Assembly (NCBI RefSeq): GCF_900460065.1
Contig: NZ_UAVD01000026.1
Span: forward strand, 1 to 64,000
Length of the DNA: 64,000 nt
Direction of reading: 5' to 3'
Source of the DNA: Streptomyces griseus
Lineage (GTDB): Bacteria > Actinomycetota > Actinomycetes > Streptomycetales > Streptomycetaceae
Shown: one piece after another, positions 1 to 8,842 of the stretch
Layout of the letters: each line of letters begins with the position of its first letter
Numbering within the stretch: position 1 is the stretch's first letter
Notes under the pieces: model-generated
The model's database searches: none
Seen by the model: only the letters and a program-made list of their open reading frames with translations
What the model was told of the DNA's origin: nothing
Made by a program: the position numbers and the translations under genes

Positions 1-184
1 GGCTCGGTACTGGGTCCTGTCGTCACACTGCCGTCGTCGCCCGAAGGGCGGCCCTGCGGGGTCAGGTGCGTGCTCCCGGTGTGCCGGGGGCGGGTCCTCG
101 TACGGGACGTACCCGGGCCGGTGCCCGGTCCGGCGAGAGCACGTGCACGGCCGCGCGGGGCAGGCGGCAGTTCGACGACAGGGC
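1..184. other. window edge, no gene seen
   Basis: This stretch lies downstream of the reverse-strand trypsin-STAND-WD40 gene. I see no supported gene in it. Short open frames here are compositional shadows of GC-rich DNA. Confidence 0.5.
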
Positions 185-3100
185 CTAGCGGATTTCGGGG
201 TCTCCCGGGCAGGCGGTCAGATCGGGTGGGAGGCTTCCCTCCTCCTTGCGGGTGAGGTCGCGGGCGACGGTGCCGCAGAGGGCGCTGATCGCGGTGGCCG
301 GGGCGATGTGGTGCCACAGCCGTACGTTGGCGCTGACGGTGGCGAGGGAGTCTCCGTCGGGACTGAACACCAGGGAATGCACGGCCCCGTCATGGCCGGT
401 GATGGTAGCCGTGCTCCTGGCGGTTGCCACATCCCACAACCGGACGGTCCCTTCGGCGCCGGCGGTGGCGAGGGTCTCCCCGCTGGGGCTGAACGCCACC
501 AGGTCCACGCTGGAGGTGTGACCGGTGAGGGTGGCGGTGTGCCCGCCCGTGCGTACGTCCCACAGCCGGACGGTCCTGTCGGTGAGGGCGGTGGTGGCGA
601 GGGTGCCTCCGTCCGGGCTGAACACCACCGCGTCCACGGACGCGGGGGCCGGGCCGGAGTCTTCCCGGTCGCCCTCGTAGTGGCCGACGTGACCGGTGAG
701 GGTGGCCGTGTTCCTGCCGGTGTCCGCGTCCCACAACCGGGCGGTGCCGTCCTCCCCGGCGCTGGCAAGCGTGTCACCTCCCGGACTGAACACCACCGAG
801 GCCACGGGCGCGGTGTGCCCGGTGAGGGTGGCGGTGTTCCTGCCCGTGCCTACGTCCCACAGGCGAACGGTCCCGTGGTTCCCAGCGGTGGCGAGAGTCT
901 CACCGTCGGGGCTGAACACCACCGCGTTCACGAACTGCGGGTCGCCGGTCAGGGAGGCGGTCTTCCTGCCGGTGTCCGCCTCCCACAGGTGAACACCGGA
1001 CTCGGACTCGGCCGCAGTGGCGAGAACCTCTCCGTCCGGGCTGAACACCATCTCGTCCACGGGCCCGGTCAGGGAGGCAATCATCCTGCCGGTGTCCGCC
1101 TCCCACAGGTGAACACCGGACTCGGACTCGGACTCGGCCGCAGTGGCGAGAACCTCCCCGTCCGGGCTGAACACCATCTCGTCCACGGGCCCGGTCAGGG
1201 AGGCGATCATCCTGCCGGTGTCCGCCTCCCACAAGCGGGCGGTCCGGTCTTTCCCCCTGGTGGCGAGAGTCTCCCCGTCCGGGCTGAACACCACCGCGTC
1301 CACCGCCCCGTCATGGCCGGTGAGGGTAGCGGTGTTCGTGCTGGTGTCCGCCTCCCACAGCCGTGCGGTCCCGTCCTCGCTGCCGGTAGCGACAGCGGCT
1401 CCGTCAGGGCTGAACGCCACCGAGCCCACCGATCCCAGGTGAGCGGCGAAGGCGGCGGCGCTCACGTCCCAGACCTGGACGGTCGCGTCGTTGCCGGCGG
1501 TGGCGAGAGTCTCCCCGTCAGGACTGAACACCACCGCGTTCACCCACGCGCTGTGCCCGGTGAGGGTGGCGGTGACTTCACGGGTGCTCACGTCCCACAA
1601 CCGGGCGGTGCTGTCGCTGCCGGCGGTGGCGAGAGTCTCCCCGTCAGGACTGAACACGACCGATGTCAGCCGGTCGCTGTGGCCGGCGAAGGTGGCCGTG
1701 ATCCTACCGGTGTCCGCGTCCCACAACCGGGCGGTCCTGTCGCTGCCGGCGGTGGCGAGAGTCTCCCCGTCAGGACTGAACACCACCGCGTCGCCGTCGC
1801 CGCCGGAGAGGGTGGCCTTGTTCCTGCCGGTGTCCGTGTCCCACAACCGTACGAGCCCGGCGGTAGCGGTGGCGAGGGTGTCCCCGTCGGGACTGAACAC
1901 CGGCGCACGGCTGGGGACGGGGAGAGTGGCGGCGCTCTCGCCGGTGGCCACATCCCACAGGCGGACGCTCCCGACGGAATTCCCGGGGCCGCCTCCCGTC
2001 TCGGGCACGGAGGCGGAGCCGGCGGTCGCGAGAGCGTCTCCGTCGGGACTGAACACCACCGCGTCCACGCCCTCGGTATGGCCGGTGAGCGTAGCGGTGT
2101 CCCTGCCGGTGGCCACATCCCACAACCGGACGGTCCCGTCCTCCCCACCGGTGGCGAGGGTGTCTCCGTCAGGGCTGAACGCCACCGCGTTCACGGGCTT
2201 CGTGTGGCCGGCAAAAGTGGCGACGTCCCGGCCGACGGTCACGTCCCACAGCCGGACGGTCCCATGGCCGCCCCCCATGGCCAGGACGGCGCTGTCGGGA
2301 CTGAACGCCACCGACGTCACGGGCGCGGCGAAAGTCGCGGTCTTCCTGCCCGTGGCCATGTCCCACAACCCGACGCCGTCGAAAGCGCCTGCGGCGAGGG
2401 TGCGGCCGTCGGGGCTGAACACCACCGACTTCACGGGCCTTGAGTCGTTGATGCTGCGCCGCAGGGGAACGGCGGCAGCGGCTCTGAGGGCGTCGGCGGC
2501 CTCAGAGGTCGGGCTGGTGCGGTAGGCCGCGATCGCGAGGCGCGAGGCGAGGTTCGGTTCGGTGCCGAGCAAGGATGTGGATTCAGCGCTGAACTGCCTT
2601 GACCGGGACATCAGTTGCTGTTCCTGAACGGCCTGCTTGGCCTCGACGGCGGCCCGCCACTGGAAGATCGCCACGCCCGACGCGATCAGGGCGAGAGCGA
2701 GCATGGTCGCCAGCACGGTGTTGAGCCGCCTGCTCCGCCGCATGGCGGCCTGCTCGCGGTGCCGGCCCGCGTCGAGGAATCGCGCCAGCTCGGTCGGCAG
2801 ACGGCGGTGTCGCTCCCAGTCCGTACCCTCGGCGAGGAGTGTTCCGGCGGGCAGGTCCTCCAGTTCCCGGTGCTTCTGCCAGCGGGCGTGCGACGTGCGG
2901 GCGCGGTGCAGCCAGCCGTGGAACCGGGCGTCCTGCTCGGCCCAGCGGCGCAGCTCGGGCCAGTCACGGATCAGCGTGTCGTGGATCAGTTCGGCCATCG
3001 GTGTCCCGACCGATCCGTCGGCGGCCCTCGGCTCGTGCACCCGGTCGGTGGTGATGATGCGATGCCGGGAGAGAACCTCCAGCACCGCGTCGACGGCTTC

Positions 3101-4756
3101 CAGTGCCTCGGGCGTACCGTCGGCGGCTGAGAGTTCCCGCAGTTCGAGAAGCGGAAACCGCTGGCGTGCCGCGGGGATGTTCAGAGCCTCGTCAGCGGGG
3201 CGCACCAGCGCTGTGAGGGCGCGTTGGGCGATGAGCCGCTGTGGGTCGTCCAGTTCGCGCAGAGCGGCCCCGCACCAGTCGGCGAGGGCCCCGGTCACGG
3301 CGCCGATACGGCGGTAGGCGTCGTGGGTGAGCATGCCGTCGTGGTCCAGGCGGCGATCCCACAGCTGGCTGAGCGCGACTTCGAGCATCGGCAGCACGGT
3401 GACCGGCGCCTCGCGGGCCCCCGCGGTGCGCGGGTTGAGTGCCAGGACGTCGGAAACGATCTGCGGTGCCAGACCCGCCTCGAAGGCGACCTTCAAGTCG
3501 GCGGCCGGTCCGGTGACGATCGCGTTGAGGTCCGCGCTGGTGAGCGTGGCGGGCACATTGAGCACACCGCGTGTTTTCAGCGCCGCCCGCAGCAGTTCGG
3601 GAGCCAGGGCGGACAGCCGCGGATAGAAGTCGTCGCGCATGACGATGACGAGCACCACATCGGCGGCCTCAAGGGACCGGATCGCGCCGGTGATCGTGGC
3701 GAGGGCCGCCGTCAGGGGTTCGGTGGAGGGTGCGAGGATCTCTTCGAACTGGTCGATGACCAGCACCGTGCGCACGGGGTCCGGGCCGTCCCCCGGTGAA
3801 CCGGTCGCTGCCGGCCGGACTCCCGAGGGGGCGGTCGCGGGCAGACCCGCTTGTTCGAGGACGGCCGGCAGGTCCGGGCCGGGCCGCGCGACCACCTGAC
3901 GCCAGCGGTCGCTGCCCGGCACTTCCCCGCGCGCCAGCGCGGGCAGGAGACCGGCCTGAACCAGCGAGGACTTTCCCGCTCCGGAGGGTCCGAGCAACAG
4001 CACGGTCCGCTCCCCGCCCGCGAGTGCGTCCACGAGCCGGCGCACCGCGTCCTCGCGGCCGTGGAACCAGCGGGCCTGCTCGCTCGTGAACGGCGCCAAC
4101 GCCTGGTAGGGCGAGACGTCGAGCACCCGGAGCGCGGGCCAGGCATCGCGCAGAACCTCGGCCGGCGTGGCGTAGGCGATGCCGTGTCCCCGGTCGTGAC
4201 CGTCGGGGGCCGTGATGGCGCTGACCATGCCGACCACCCGGCCGGCCACCTCGTCGAGCACGGGTCCGCCGCTGAACCCGGTGGTCAGATCGTTGGCGCC
4301 GGTCAGCTGCAGCATGTCGTCGGCGCTGTCCGGGGCCGGTAGCAGTCCGAGAACCTCGGCGGAACCGAAGTGCCCGTCCGGCGGTGCCTGGACGGGGAAG
4401 CCGAGCGAGCGCACCTGGCGTCCGGCGCAGCCCGCCGACGATCCCAGCGACAGCGGGACCACGCCCGCCGGCACCTCGTCCAGCAGGACCAGCGCGATGT
4501 CCTGCTCGTCCGGGGCGCGCCATCCTTCCTCCAGCACCCGTCCCCGGGGCGACGGGACGCCGGACACGCGCGGGAAGACCAACTGCACCGCGTCCCCGGG
4601 CCCGTAACCGCCGTCGGCCAGGACGTGTGCGCAACTGATCAGCAGGTTCTCGCCGATCAGGAAGCCCGTCCCCAGCACGGATCCGTCCCCGTCGCGGACC
4701 TGGGCGACCGCGGCAGTCAGCACATCGGCCGTGCGCGCGTCCCGGGTGGTTCCCAC
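185..4756 (-). CDS. trypsin-like protease / STAND NTPase / WD40 protein
   Basis: A 1523-residue multidomain protein with a GTG start. Residues 1-210 form a trypsin-like serine protease with the likely triad H44 (SCAHVLAD), D86 (DIALVLLD) and S162 (GFSGGPVLDE). Residues 225-670 are a STAND-type P-loop NTPase, with Walker A GPSGAGKS at 256-263 and Walker B VLVIDQFEE near 331-339. One hydrophobic segment lies near 679-700. The rest is about 17 WD40 units marked by repeated FSPDG motifs, enough for two beta-propellers. This architecture is known from actinobacterial conflict and signalling systems: the WD40 part would sense, the NTPase would oligomerise, and the protease would be the effector. 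That role is inference. The gene follows the small partner gene with a 4-nt gap, so the two are likely one transcript. Confidence 0.9.
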   Translation of the reverse strand: MGTTRDARTADVLTAAVAQVRDGDGSVLGTGFLIGENLLISCAHVLADGGYGPGDAVQLVFPRVSGVPSPRGRVLEEGWRAPDEQDIALVLLDEVPAGVVPLSLGSSAGCAGRQVRSLGFPVQAPPDGHFGSAEVLGLLPAPDSADDMLQLTGANDLTTGFSGGPVLDEVAGRVVGMVSAITAPDGHDRGHGIAYATPAEVLRDAWPALRVLDVSPYQALAPFTSEQARWFHGREDAVRRLVDALAGGERTVLLLGPSGAGKSSLVQAGLLPALARGEVPGSDRWRQVVARPGPDLPAVLEQAGLPATAPSGVRPAATGSPGDGPDPVRTVLVIDQFEEILAPSTEPLTAALATITGAIRSLEAADVVLVIVMRDDFYPRLSALAPELLRAALKTRGVLNVPATLTSADLNAIVTGPAADLKVAFEAGLAPQIVSDVLALNPRTAGAREAPVTVLPMLEVALSQLWDRRLDHDGMLTHDAYRRIGAVTGALADWCGAALRELDDPQRLIAQRALTALVRPADEALNIPAARQRFPLLELRELSAADGTPEALEAVDAVLEVLSRHRIITTDRVHEPRAADGSVGTPMAELIHDTLIRDWPELRRWAEQDARFHGWLHRARTSHARWQKHRELEDLPAGTLLAEGTDWERHRRLPTELARFLDAGRHREQAAMRRSRRLNTVLATMLALALIASGVAIFQWRAAVEAKQAVQEQQLMSRSRQFSAESTSLLGTEPNLASRLAIAAYRTSPTSEAADALRAAAAVPLRRSINDSRPVKSVVFSPDGRTLAAGAFDGVGLWDMATGRKTATFAAPVTSVAFSPDSAVLAMGGGHGTVRLWDVTVGRDVATFAGHTKPVNAVAFSPDGDTLATGGEDGTVRLWDVATGRDTATLTGHTEGVDAVVFSPDGDALATAGSASVPETGGGPGNSVGSVRLWDVATGESAATLPVPSRAPVFSPDGDTLATATAGLVRLWDTDTGRNKATLSGGDGDAVVFSPDGETLATAGSDRTARLWDADTGRITATFAGHSDRLTSVVFSPDGETLATAGSDSTARLWDVSTREVTATLTGHSAWVNAVVFSPDGETLATAGNDATVQVWDVSAAAFAAHLGSVGSVAFSPDGAAVATGSEDGTARLWEADTSTNTATLTGHDGAVDAVVFSPDGETLATRGKDRTARLWEADTGRMIASLTGPVDEMVFSPDGEVLATAAESESESGVHLWEADTGRMIASLTGPVDEMVFSPDGEVLATAAESESGVHLWEADTGRKTASLTGDPQFVNAVVFSPDGETLATAGNHGTVRLWDVGTGRNTATLTGHTAPVASVVFSPGGDTLASAGEDGTARLWDADTGRNTATLTGHVGHYEGDREDSGPAPASVDAVVFSPDGGTLATTALTDRTVRLWDVRTGGHTATLTGHTSSVDLVAFSPSGETLATAGAEGTVRLWDVATARSTATITGHDGAVHSLVFSPDGDSLATVSANVRLWHHIAPATAISALCGTVARDLTRKEEGSLPPDLTACPGDPEIR
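966..1211 (-). repeat. tandem duplication of one WD40 unit
   Basis: Two almost identical adjacent units (120 bp at 966-1085, 126 bp at 1086-1211) lie inside the WD40 region. They encode the same blade, including DEMVFSPDGEVLATAAESES. The length difference is one extra Ser-Glu codon pair (6 nt). Other blades in the protein are much more diverged, so this duplication is recent. Confidence 0.9.
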
Positions 4757-4760
4757 GAGG

Positions 4761-5120
4761 TCACTCCGCCGCGGCGTCCGGCGCTTGCGCGGTACCGGAG
4801 CCGGCGTCTTCCCTGTTCCAGGTCATCTTCACGGTCAGATGGCAGTTGACAGCCGTCTTGGTGATCACCACACCGGCCTCGGTACCGAGGTCGACCCCGA
4901 ACTCGACCTCCAGCTCCGTCGGCCCCGCGTCGCGCAACCGGGTCAGCACGCTGCGGGCCATGTCCGTGACCGGCTCCAAGGCCGCGCTCAGTCCCGTCGG
5001 CAGCTCCCGGATCGCCTCACCGACCCGGCCCGCCTTCACCGGCCCGGCCGCACCGTCCGCGGCCTCGACCAGGATCGAGCCTCCGCCGTCCAGTTGCACC
5101 CGTGCCAACTGCTGGCCCAT
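4761..5120 (-). CDS. CU044_2847-family (trypsin-co-occurring domain) protein
   Basis: About 119 residues, starting at the ATG of MGQQLARVQLDGG; an upstream in-frame ATG at 5156 would add a poorly conserved-looking extension. The core (ILVEAADG, a helical middle, then ELEVEFGVDLGTEAGVVITK and a beta strand ending VKMTW) fits the CU044_2847 family, which is known to sit beside trypsin-like effector genes. It ends 4 nt before the trypsin-STAND-WD40 gene on the same strand. It is probably a partner or regulator of that protein; its biochemical role is unknown. Confidence 0.8.
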   Translation of the reverse strand: MGQQLARVQLDGGGSILVEAADGAAGPVKAGRVGEAIRELPTGLSAALEPVTDMARSVLTRLRDAGPTELEVEFGVDLGTEAGVVITKTAVNCHLTVKMTWNREDAGSGTAQAPDAAAE

Positions 5121-5458
5121 CAGATTCCCCTCGCTCCCGCCCGAACGCGACCACACGACAAGCTACGCGCGCCCGGGCGGCGGGGAGGAGAAACAGGACA
5201 ACTCGGAGAGGGGGTTCTGTGCTGGACTCAGCGGGACCATCCGGCCGCGGAGGGGGACGTACGGTTCCTGGGCCCGCCGTAGAGGCGCCCCCGACGCCCG
5301 CGCGGAACCCGGTCCACGTCGGACGGTCGTGCCGCGCCGCCCGGGCCTCGACGCCGAAACGGGGGTGCGCCCGGCGTGAGCCGGACACACCCCCGTTTCG
5401 GGTGGGGTCCTCGGGGATCCTCAGCGGCCCTCGCGGGCCGGTGAGGGGCGGTACGACA
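5121..5458. other. intergenic region with a chitinase terminator
   Basis: 338 nt between the partner gene and the first chitinase. Open frames here are shadows. The only clear element is the hairpin at 5354-5401. Nothing else is supported, although the promoter of the partner gene must lie in the left part. Confidence 0.5.
5354..5401 (-). terminator. terminator of first chitinase gene
   Basis: A 13-bp perfect inverted repeat (CGAAACGGGGGTG at 5355-5367 and its complement at 5388-5400), with a further partial stem inside. It lies about 58 nt past the stop of the reverse-strand chitinase. There is no long T run, as is usual in Streptomyces. Confidence 0.7.
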
Positions 5459-6343
5459 TCAGCAGCTCAGGTTCGGACCCGTGGTGGTGCCGAGGATCTG
5501 GGTGAACTGCGTGAACTTGTTGATGCGGCTCTGGACCTGCGCCGGGTTGCCGCCGTTGCACTCCAGAGCGCCGTTGATCGAGCGGATCGTCTCGCCGAAG
5601 CCGGCGTTGTTGACGATGGCGTTGTGCGGGGTCATGGTGCCGGGGCCGTTCTGGGAGTTCCAGTACCAGAGGCCGGTCTTCCACGCCACGGCCGGGTCCT
5701 GCTCCACCAGGTAGGGGTTGGCGAGCAGGTTGATGCCCAGGGCGTCACCGGCCGCCTTGTAGTTGAAGTTCCAGCTCAGCTGGATCGGGCCGCGGCCGTA
5801 GTAGGCGGCCTGGCCGGCCGGGCAGCCGTACGACTGCGTGGTGTCGCAGTAGTGCGGGTAGTTCGCCTCGTTGACTTCCTTGATGTAGAACAGTCCGCCG
5901 GTCTCGTGGCTGACGTTGGCGAGGAAGGCCGCGGCCTCGCGCTTCTTCACCTCGTCGCTGCCGGTCTTGGCGAAGGCCGGGTAGGCGCTCAGGGCGTCGG
6001 TGAGGCCCTTGTAGGTGTAGAAGGCGTTCCGGTTCGGGAACATCTGGTTGAACTGGGCCTCGCTGACGACGAAGCCGTTGTTGCCGCCCGGGCCCTCACC
6101 GCCGGTGCCACACGCACCCTTGTCGGCCCAGACGTCCGACGTGCCGGGACGCTCGTTCTGGGTCCACCACTTGGCGGTGTAGTTACGGCCGTTGTACGAG
6201 ACCGTGCCGCCGTTCGTGTAGACGGAGGAGGAGCTCCAGGCCGTGGCGCAGGTGGCCGCCTGCGCGGTGGTGGCGGGAAGAACGATGAGCGCCGCGACGA
6301 TCGCGCCGAGCGCGACCAGCAGACTCATGACACGTCGATACAC
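5459..6343 (-). CDS. secreted family 19 chitinase with CBM5/12 domain
   Basis: A 294-residue chitinase that hydrolyses chitin outside the cell. A signal peptide spans about residues 1-29 (ends ATTAQA). A chitin-binding domain follows at 31-79 (AWSSSSVYTNGGTVSYNG, AKWWTQNERPG). After a short Gly-rich linker the GH19 catalytic domain spans about 90-294. By analogy with Streptomyces GH19 enzymes, E147 (SHETGG) is the catalytic acid and E156 (KEVNEANY) the base. The GTG start is preceded by AAGGAG at a 9-nt spacing; an in-frame ATG lies five codons on. The paired operator at 6413-6450 predicts DasR control. Confidence 0.95.
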   Translation of the reverse strand: MYRRVMSLLVALGAIVAALIVLPATTAQAATCATAWSSSSVYTNGGTVSYNGRNYTAKWWTQNERPGTSDVWADKGACGTGGEGPGGNNGFVVSEAQFNQMFPNRNAFYTYKGLTDALSAYPAFAKTGSDEVKKREAAAFLANVSHETGGLFYIKEVNEANYPHYCDTTQSYGCPAGQAAYYGRGPIQLSWNFNYKAAGDALGINLLANPYLVEQDPAVAWKTGLWYWNSQNGPGTMTPHNAIVNNAGFGETIRSINGALECNGGNPAQVQSRINKFTQFTQILGTTTGPNLSC

Positions 6344-6412
6344 GTGATCACACTCCTTGGACGCGGCGCGACGTCCGGCCTGCGCCGCCGGTGGGGGTGC
6401 CGATACTCAAGC

Positions 6413-6450
6413 GAGGATGGTCTGGACCTGTCAAGGTCTAGACCATCCTC
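6413..6450. promoter_or_regulatory. paired dre-like operator of first chitinase
   Basis: A near-perfect inverted repeat with 16-nt arms (6413-6428 and 6435-6450). Each arm holds a TGGTCTAGACC-like core: TGGTCTGGACC at 6418-6428 and GGTCTAGACCA at 6435-6445, separated by TGTCAA. This matches the DasR-responsive element and the classical direct-repeat operator known at Streptomyces chitinase promoters. It lies about 70-110 nt upstream of the chitinase start. Control by N-acetylglucosamine through DasR is inference from the motif. Confidence 0.85.
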
Positions 6451-6643
6451 GAAGAAGGTGCCGGTGCCACCAGTTTCGGCCATCGCGGCCCGGGAGGATC
6501 ACGTCAAGAGGGCCCTCAACAGCGCCTATTCCGGAGGGAGTCCATCCGGATCGCCCGCGAACGGAGGGGGAACCGAAGGTAAAATCTTCCGGCCCGCCCA
6601 GCATGCGGACGACCCCGGCGACCCGGCGACCCGGGGGCGCCGC

Positions 6644-7546
6644 TCAGCAGGTGAGCCCGGCTCCCGGGGCCACCCCGACGATGCCGGTGATGCGCTCGTA
6701 CCGCTCCACCCGCGCGGTCACCGAGCCCGGGTTGCCGCCGTCGCACTCCAGGGCCCCGTTGAGCGAACGGATCGTCTCGCCGAAGCCGGCGCCGCCCACC
6801 ATCGCGTCGTGGGACGTCATGGTGCCGGGGCCGTTCTGGGTGTTCCAGTACCAGAGGGCCGTGGCCCAGGCGACGGACGGATCCCGCTCGACCAGCCAGG
6901 GATCGTTGAGCAGGTCGAGCCCGAGGGCGTCCCCGGCCGCCTTGTAGTTGAAGTTCCAGCTGAACATGATCGGGCCGCGCCCGTAGTACGCCTCGCGCCC
7001 CGCCGGGCAGCCGAAGGGCTGGGTGTCGTCGCACTTGCGCCAGTAGTTGGCCTCGTTGATCTCCTTGACGTACTTCAGCCCCACCGACTCGAAGTCCGCG
7101 TGCGTCAGGAACGCCGCCGCCTCGCGGGCCCGCGTCTGCGGCGTACCGACGTTGGCGAAGCGCGGGTAGGCGTGCAGCGCGTCGATCAGGCCCTGGTACG
7201 TGTAGAAGGGGTCGCGGTCCGGGAAGATCGCGTCGAACTCCTCCTCGCCGATGACGAAGTCGGAGACCCCTCCCGTACAGGCGCCCCGGTCCGACCACGC
7301 GGAGCCGGCGCCCGGATTCTCGCCCCGCGTCCACCACTTGGCGCTCCAGTTGCGCCCGTGGTGGGAGACCGTGTCCCCGGCCCGGTAGTCGGCCGAGGCG
7401 CTGTGGAGCGGCGCGCAGGGCCCGGCGGCGGGGGCGGCGGCCGTCGCGGCCGGGGCCGCCGTCACGAGGGCGGCGGCGAGGACGGCGAGGGCCGCCGGGA
7501 CGGTCAGGAACCTCTTGGCACGAGCGATGCGATCGATGCGGTTCAG
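6644..7546 (-). CDS. second secreted family 19 chitinase (probable CTG start)
   Basis: Paralogue of the neighbouring chitinase. It has an N-terminal chitin-binding domain (DTVSHHGRNWSAKWWTRGEN) and a GH19 domain with putative catalytic E153 and E162 (nine residues apart, as in the family), but the usual SHETGG context reads DFESVG. The first in-frame ATG/GTG (GTG at 7465) would cut the signal peptide. Reading back to CTG at 7546 gives a complete signal peptide (charged MNRIDRIARAKRF, hydrophobic core, TAAPAATA). That CTG has AAGGAG 9-10 nt upstream, and an in-frame TGA lies just above it. I therefore choose CTG. Own operator at 7622-7649. Confidence 0.88.
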   Translation of the reverse strand: MNRIDRIARAKRFLTVPAALAVLAAALVTAAPAATAAAPAAGPCAPLHSASADYRAGDTVSHHGRNWSAKWWTRGENPGAGSAWSDRGACTGGVSDFVIGEEEFDAIFPDRDPFYTYQGLIDALHAYPRFANVGTPQTRAREAAAFLTHADFESVGLKYVKEINEANYWRKCDDTQPFGCPAGREAYYGRGPIMFSWNFNYKAAGDALGLDLLNDPWLVERDPSVAWATALWYWNTQNGPGTMTSHDAMVGGAGFGETIRSLNGALECDGGNPGSVTARVERYERITGIVGVAPGAGLTC

Positions 7547-7621
7547 GGCTGCTCACTCCTTCGGCACGGCACACCGAGCACCCCGGCAGGCCGACATGAC
7601 GGGCCACCAGCCAAGCCCGCA

Positions 7622-7649
7622 TGGTCTGAACCTGTCAAGGTCTAGACCA
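7622..7649. promoter_or_regulatory. paired dre-like operator of second chitinase
   Basis: TGGTCTGAACC (7622-7632), spacer TGTCAA, then GGTCTAGACCA (7639-7649). Half-site order and spacer are the same as at the first chitinase, but one arm carries an extra mismatch. Probable DasR site. It is followed by three short ACCAGACG direct repeats. Confidence 0.8.
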
Positions 7650-7733
7650 GACGACCAGACGACCAGACGGCCGGGCTGCCGGGCGGTCCGGGCGGTCCGG
7701 GCCGACGCCGCGCGGTGGCGACCGGGGGCCGGC

Positions 7734-8504
7734 TCAGCGACGGCGGCCGGCGACCCCGTCCAGGAAGAGGCCGAGCTTGCGCTCGAACCAGGCCGCGGGC
7801 GAGCCCGCGACGGCGTCGGCCAGCACCCCGCGCAGCCGCGGGTCGAAGGTGTGCATCCACGGGCCGATCAGCTCACGACGGCGCCTGCGGGCCGCCTCGA
7901 TCGCCGCGCCGGCCCCGCCGTCGGAGCCGTCGTCCGGCCCGGACTCACCGCCCGGCCCGGAGCCGCCGCTCGAACCGGGGTCGCCACCGGGCTCACCGTC
8001 GTCGCTCCCCTGCGGAAGGACGGCGAGGAACGCCTGGGTGACCAACTCCGCCAGCATGTCCATGATGAGCACCGAGTCCTCGGCGGAGAACCCGTAGCCG
8101 AGGAGCGCGACCCCCGTCCGGTTCTCCCGCCCCACCAGCCCGGGGCCGGTGAGCCGGAGCGCGGTGACCTCCTGCGCCAGCCCGGGGTGGGCGGCGAACA
8201 ACCGCCAGTGCGCCCACGCGGTCGCCGTGAGGAAGGCGCGCCAGTCGTCGTCGGGTTCCGGCCACTCGATGGCGTCCACGGCACGGTCGGCCGCGGCGGC
8301 GGCGAGCGCGTCACGGCTGGGGAAGTACCGGTAGAGCGTCGAGTGGGAGATGCCCAGCCGTTCGGCGACGGCCGGCATCGTCAGCCGGGCGAACCCGATG
8401 CCGAGCGCCGCGGCGATGATCGCCTCCCGGTCGGCCATGGGCGGCCGGCCCATGCGCCGCGGACGTGAGCTCCTGGTGCTTGCCCCGGTGTCCCGCGCGC
8501 TCAT
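7734..8504 (-). CDS. TetR-family transcriptional regulator
   Basis: 256 residues from the ATG of MSARDTGASTRSSRPRRMG, with an AAGGGA-type Shine-Dalgarno; the same frame stays open far upstream but that part is low-complexity shadow. The N-terminal TetR DNA-binding domain reads ADREAIIAAALGIGF ... LGISHSTLYRYFPSRDAL (about 27-70). A ligand-binding-type helical C-terminal domain follows, interrupted by an Asp/Gly/Ser-rich loop (about 165-205) typical of GC-rich genomes. It is transcribed divergently from an MFS transporter, the usual arrangement for a local repressor of an efflux pump. Confidence 0.88.
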   Translation of the reverse strand: MSARDTGASTRSSRPRRMGRPPMADREAIIAAALGIGFARLTMPAVAERLGISHSTLYRYFPSRDALAAAAADRAVDAIEWPEPDDDWRAFLTATAWAHWRLFAAHPGLAQEVTALRLTGPGLVGRENRTGVALLGYGFSAEDSVLIMDMLAELVTQAFLAVLPQGSDDGEPGGDPGSSGGSGPGGESGPDDGSDGGAGAAIEAARRRRRELIGPWMHTFDPRLRGVLADAVAGSPAAWFERKLGLFLDGVAGRRR

Positions 8505-8780
8505 GGCCGGAGATCCCTTCTGTCGAGTCCGCACCCATAGTAGGAACACCCCCGCGGGGGGCCCTCGCGCCGACGGGCTTCCCCGCACCGCCGCGAGGGC
8601 GCGGAGGCCGGGCCCGCCGGGCACCGACTGGCCGAAAACGATGGCCGGCGGCGGTCGGCCACCCGGCCCGGCCGGCCCGTCGACCGCGCCGCCCCCTCCG
8701 CACCAACGTGTGGCCGCGCGCGGCCACACCTCCGCGACGCCCTCCGCAGCCGCTCCCTCCCCTCGGGGCCGGATACCCAC

Positions 8781-8800
8781 CCCCGGTATATTGGCCGGGG
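8781..8800. promoter_or_regulatory. palindrome, candidate TetR operator
   Basis: CCCCGG-TATATTGG-CCGGGG: 6-bp arms around an 8-nt AT-rich centre, the only AT-rich spot in the region. TATTGGCCGGGG is partly echoed by TATTGCGGCC at 8805-8814, suggesting two half-related sites. It sits just upstream of the inferred promoter of the MFS leader, as expected for a TetR operator. Binding is inference. Confidence 0.45.
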
Positions 8801-8842
8801 AGCGTATTGCGGCCGATGACAGCCCCTCCCTAGCGTCAACGG

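Noticed and set aside
143..2443. Long forward open frame (766 codons) opposite the WD40 region
   Set aside because: It is antisense to repeated WD40 codons; its repeats (HVPQPDGPV...) mirror the repeats on the other strand, and there is no ribosome site. Shadow.
7645..7670. CRISPR-like or iteron repeats (ACCAGACG x3)
   Set aside because: Only three 8-nt copies without spacers or replication genes; simple repeat beside the operator.
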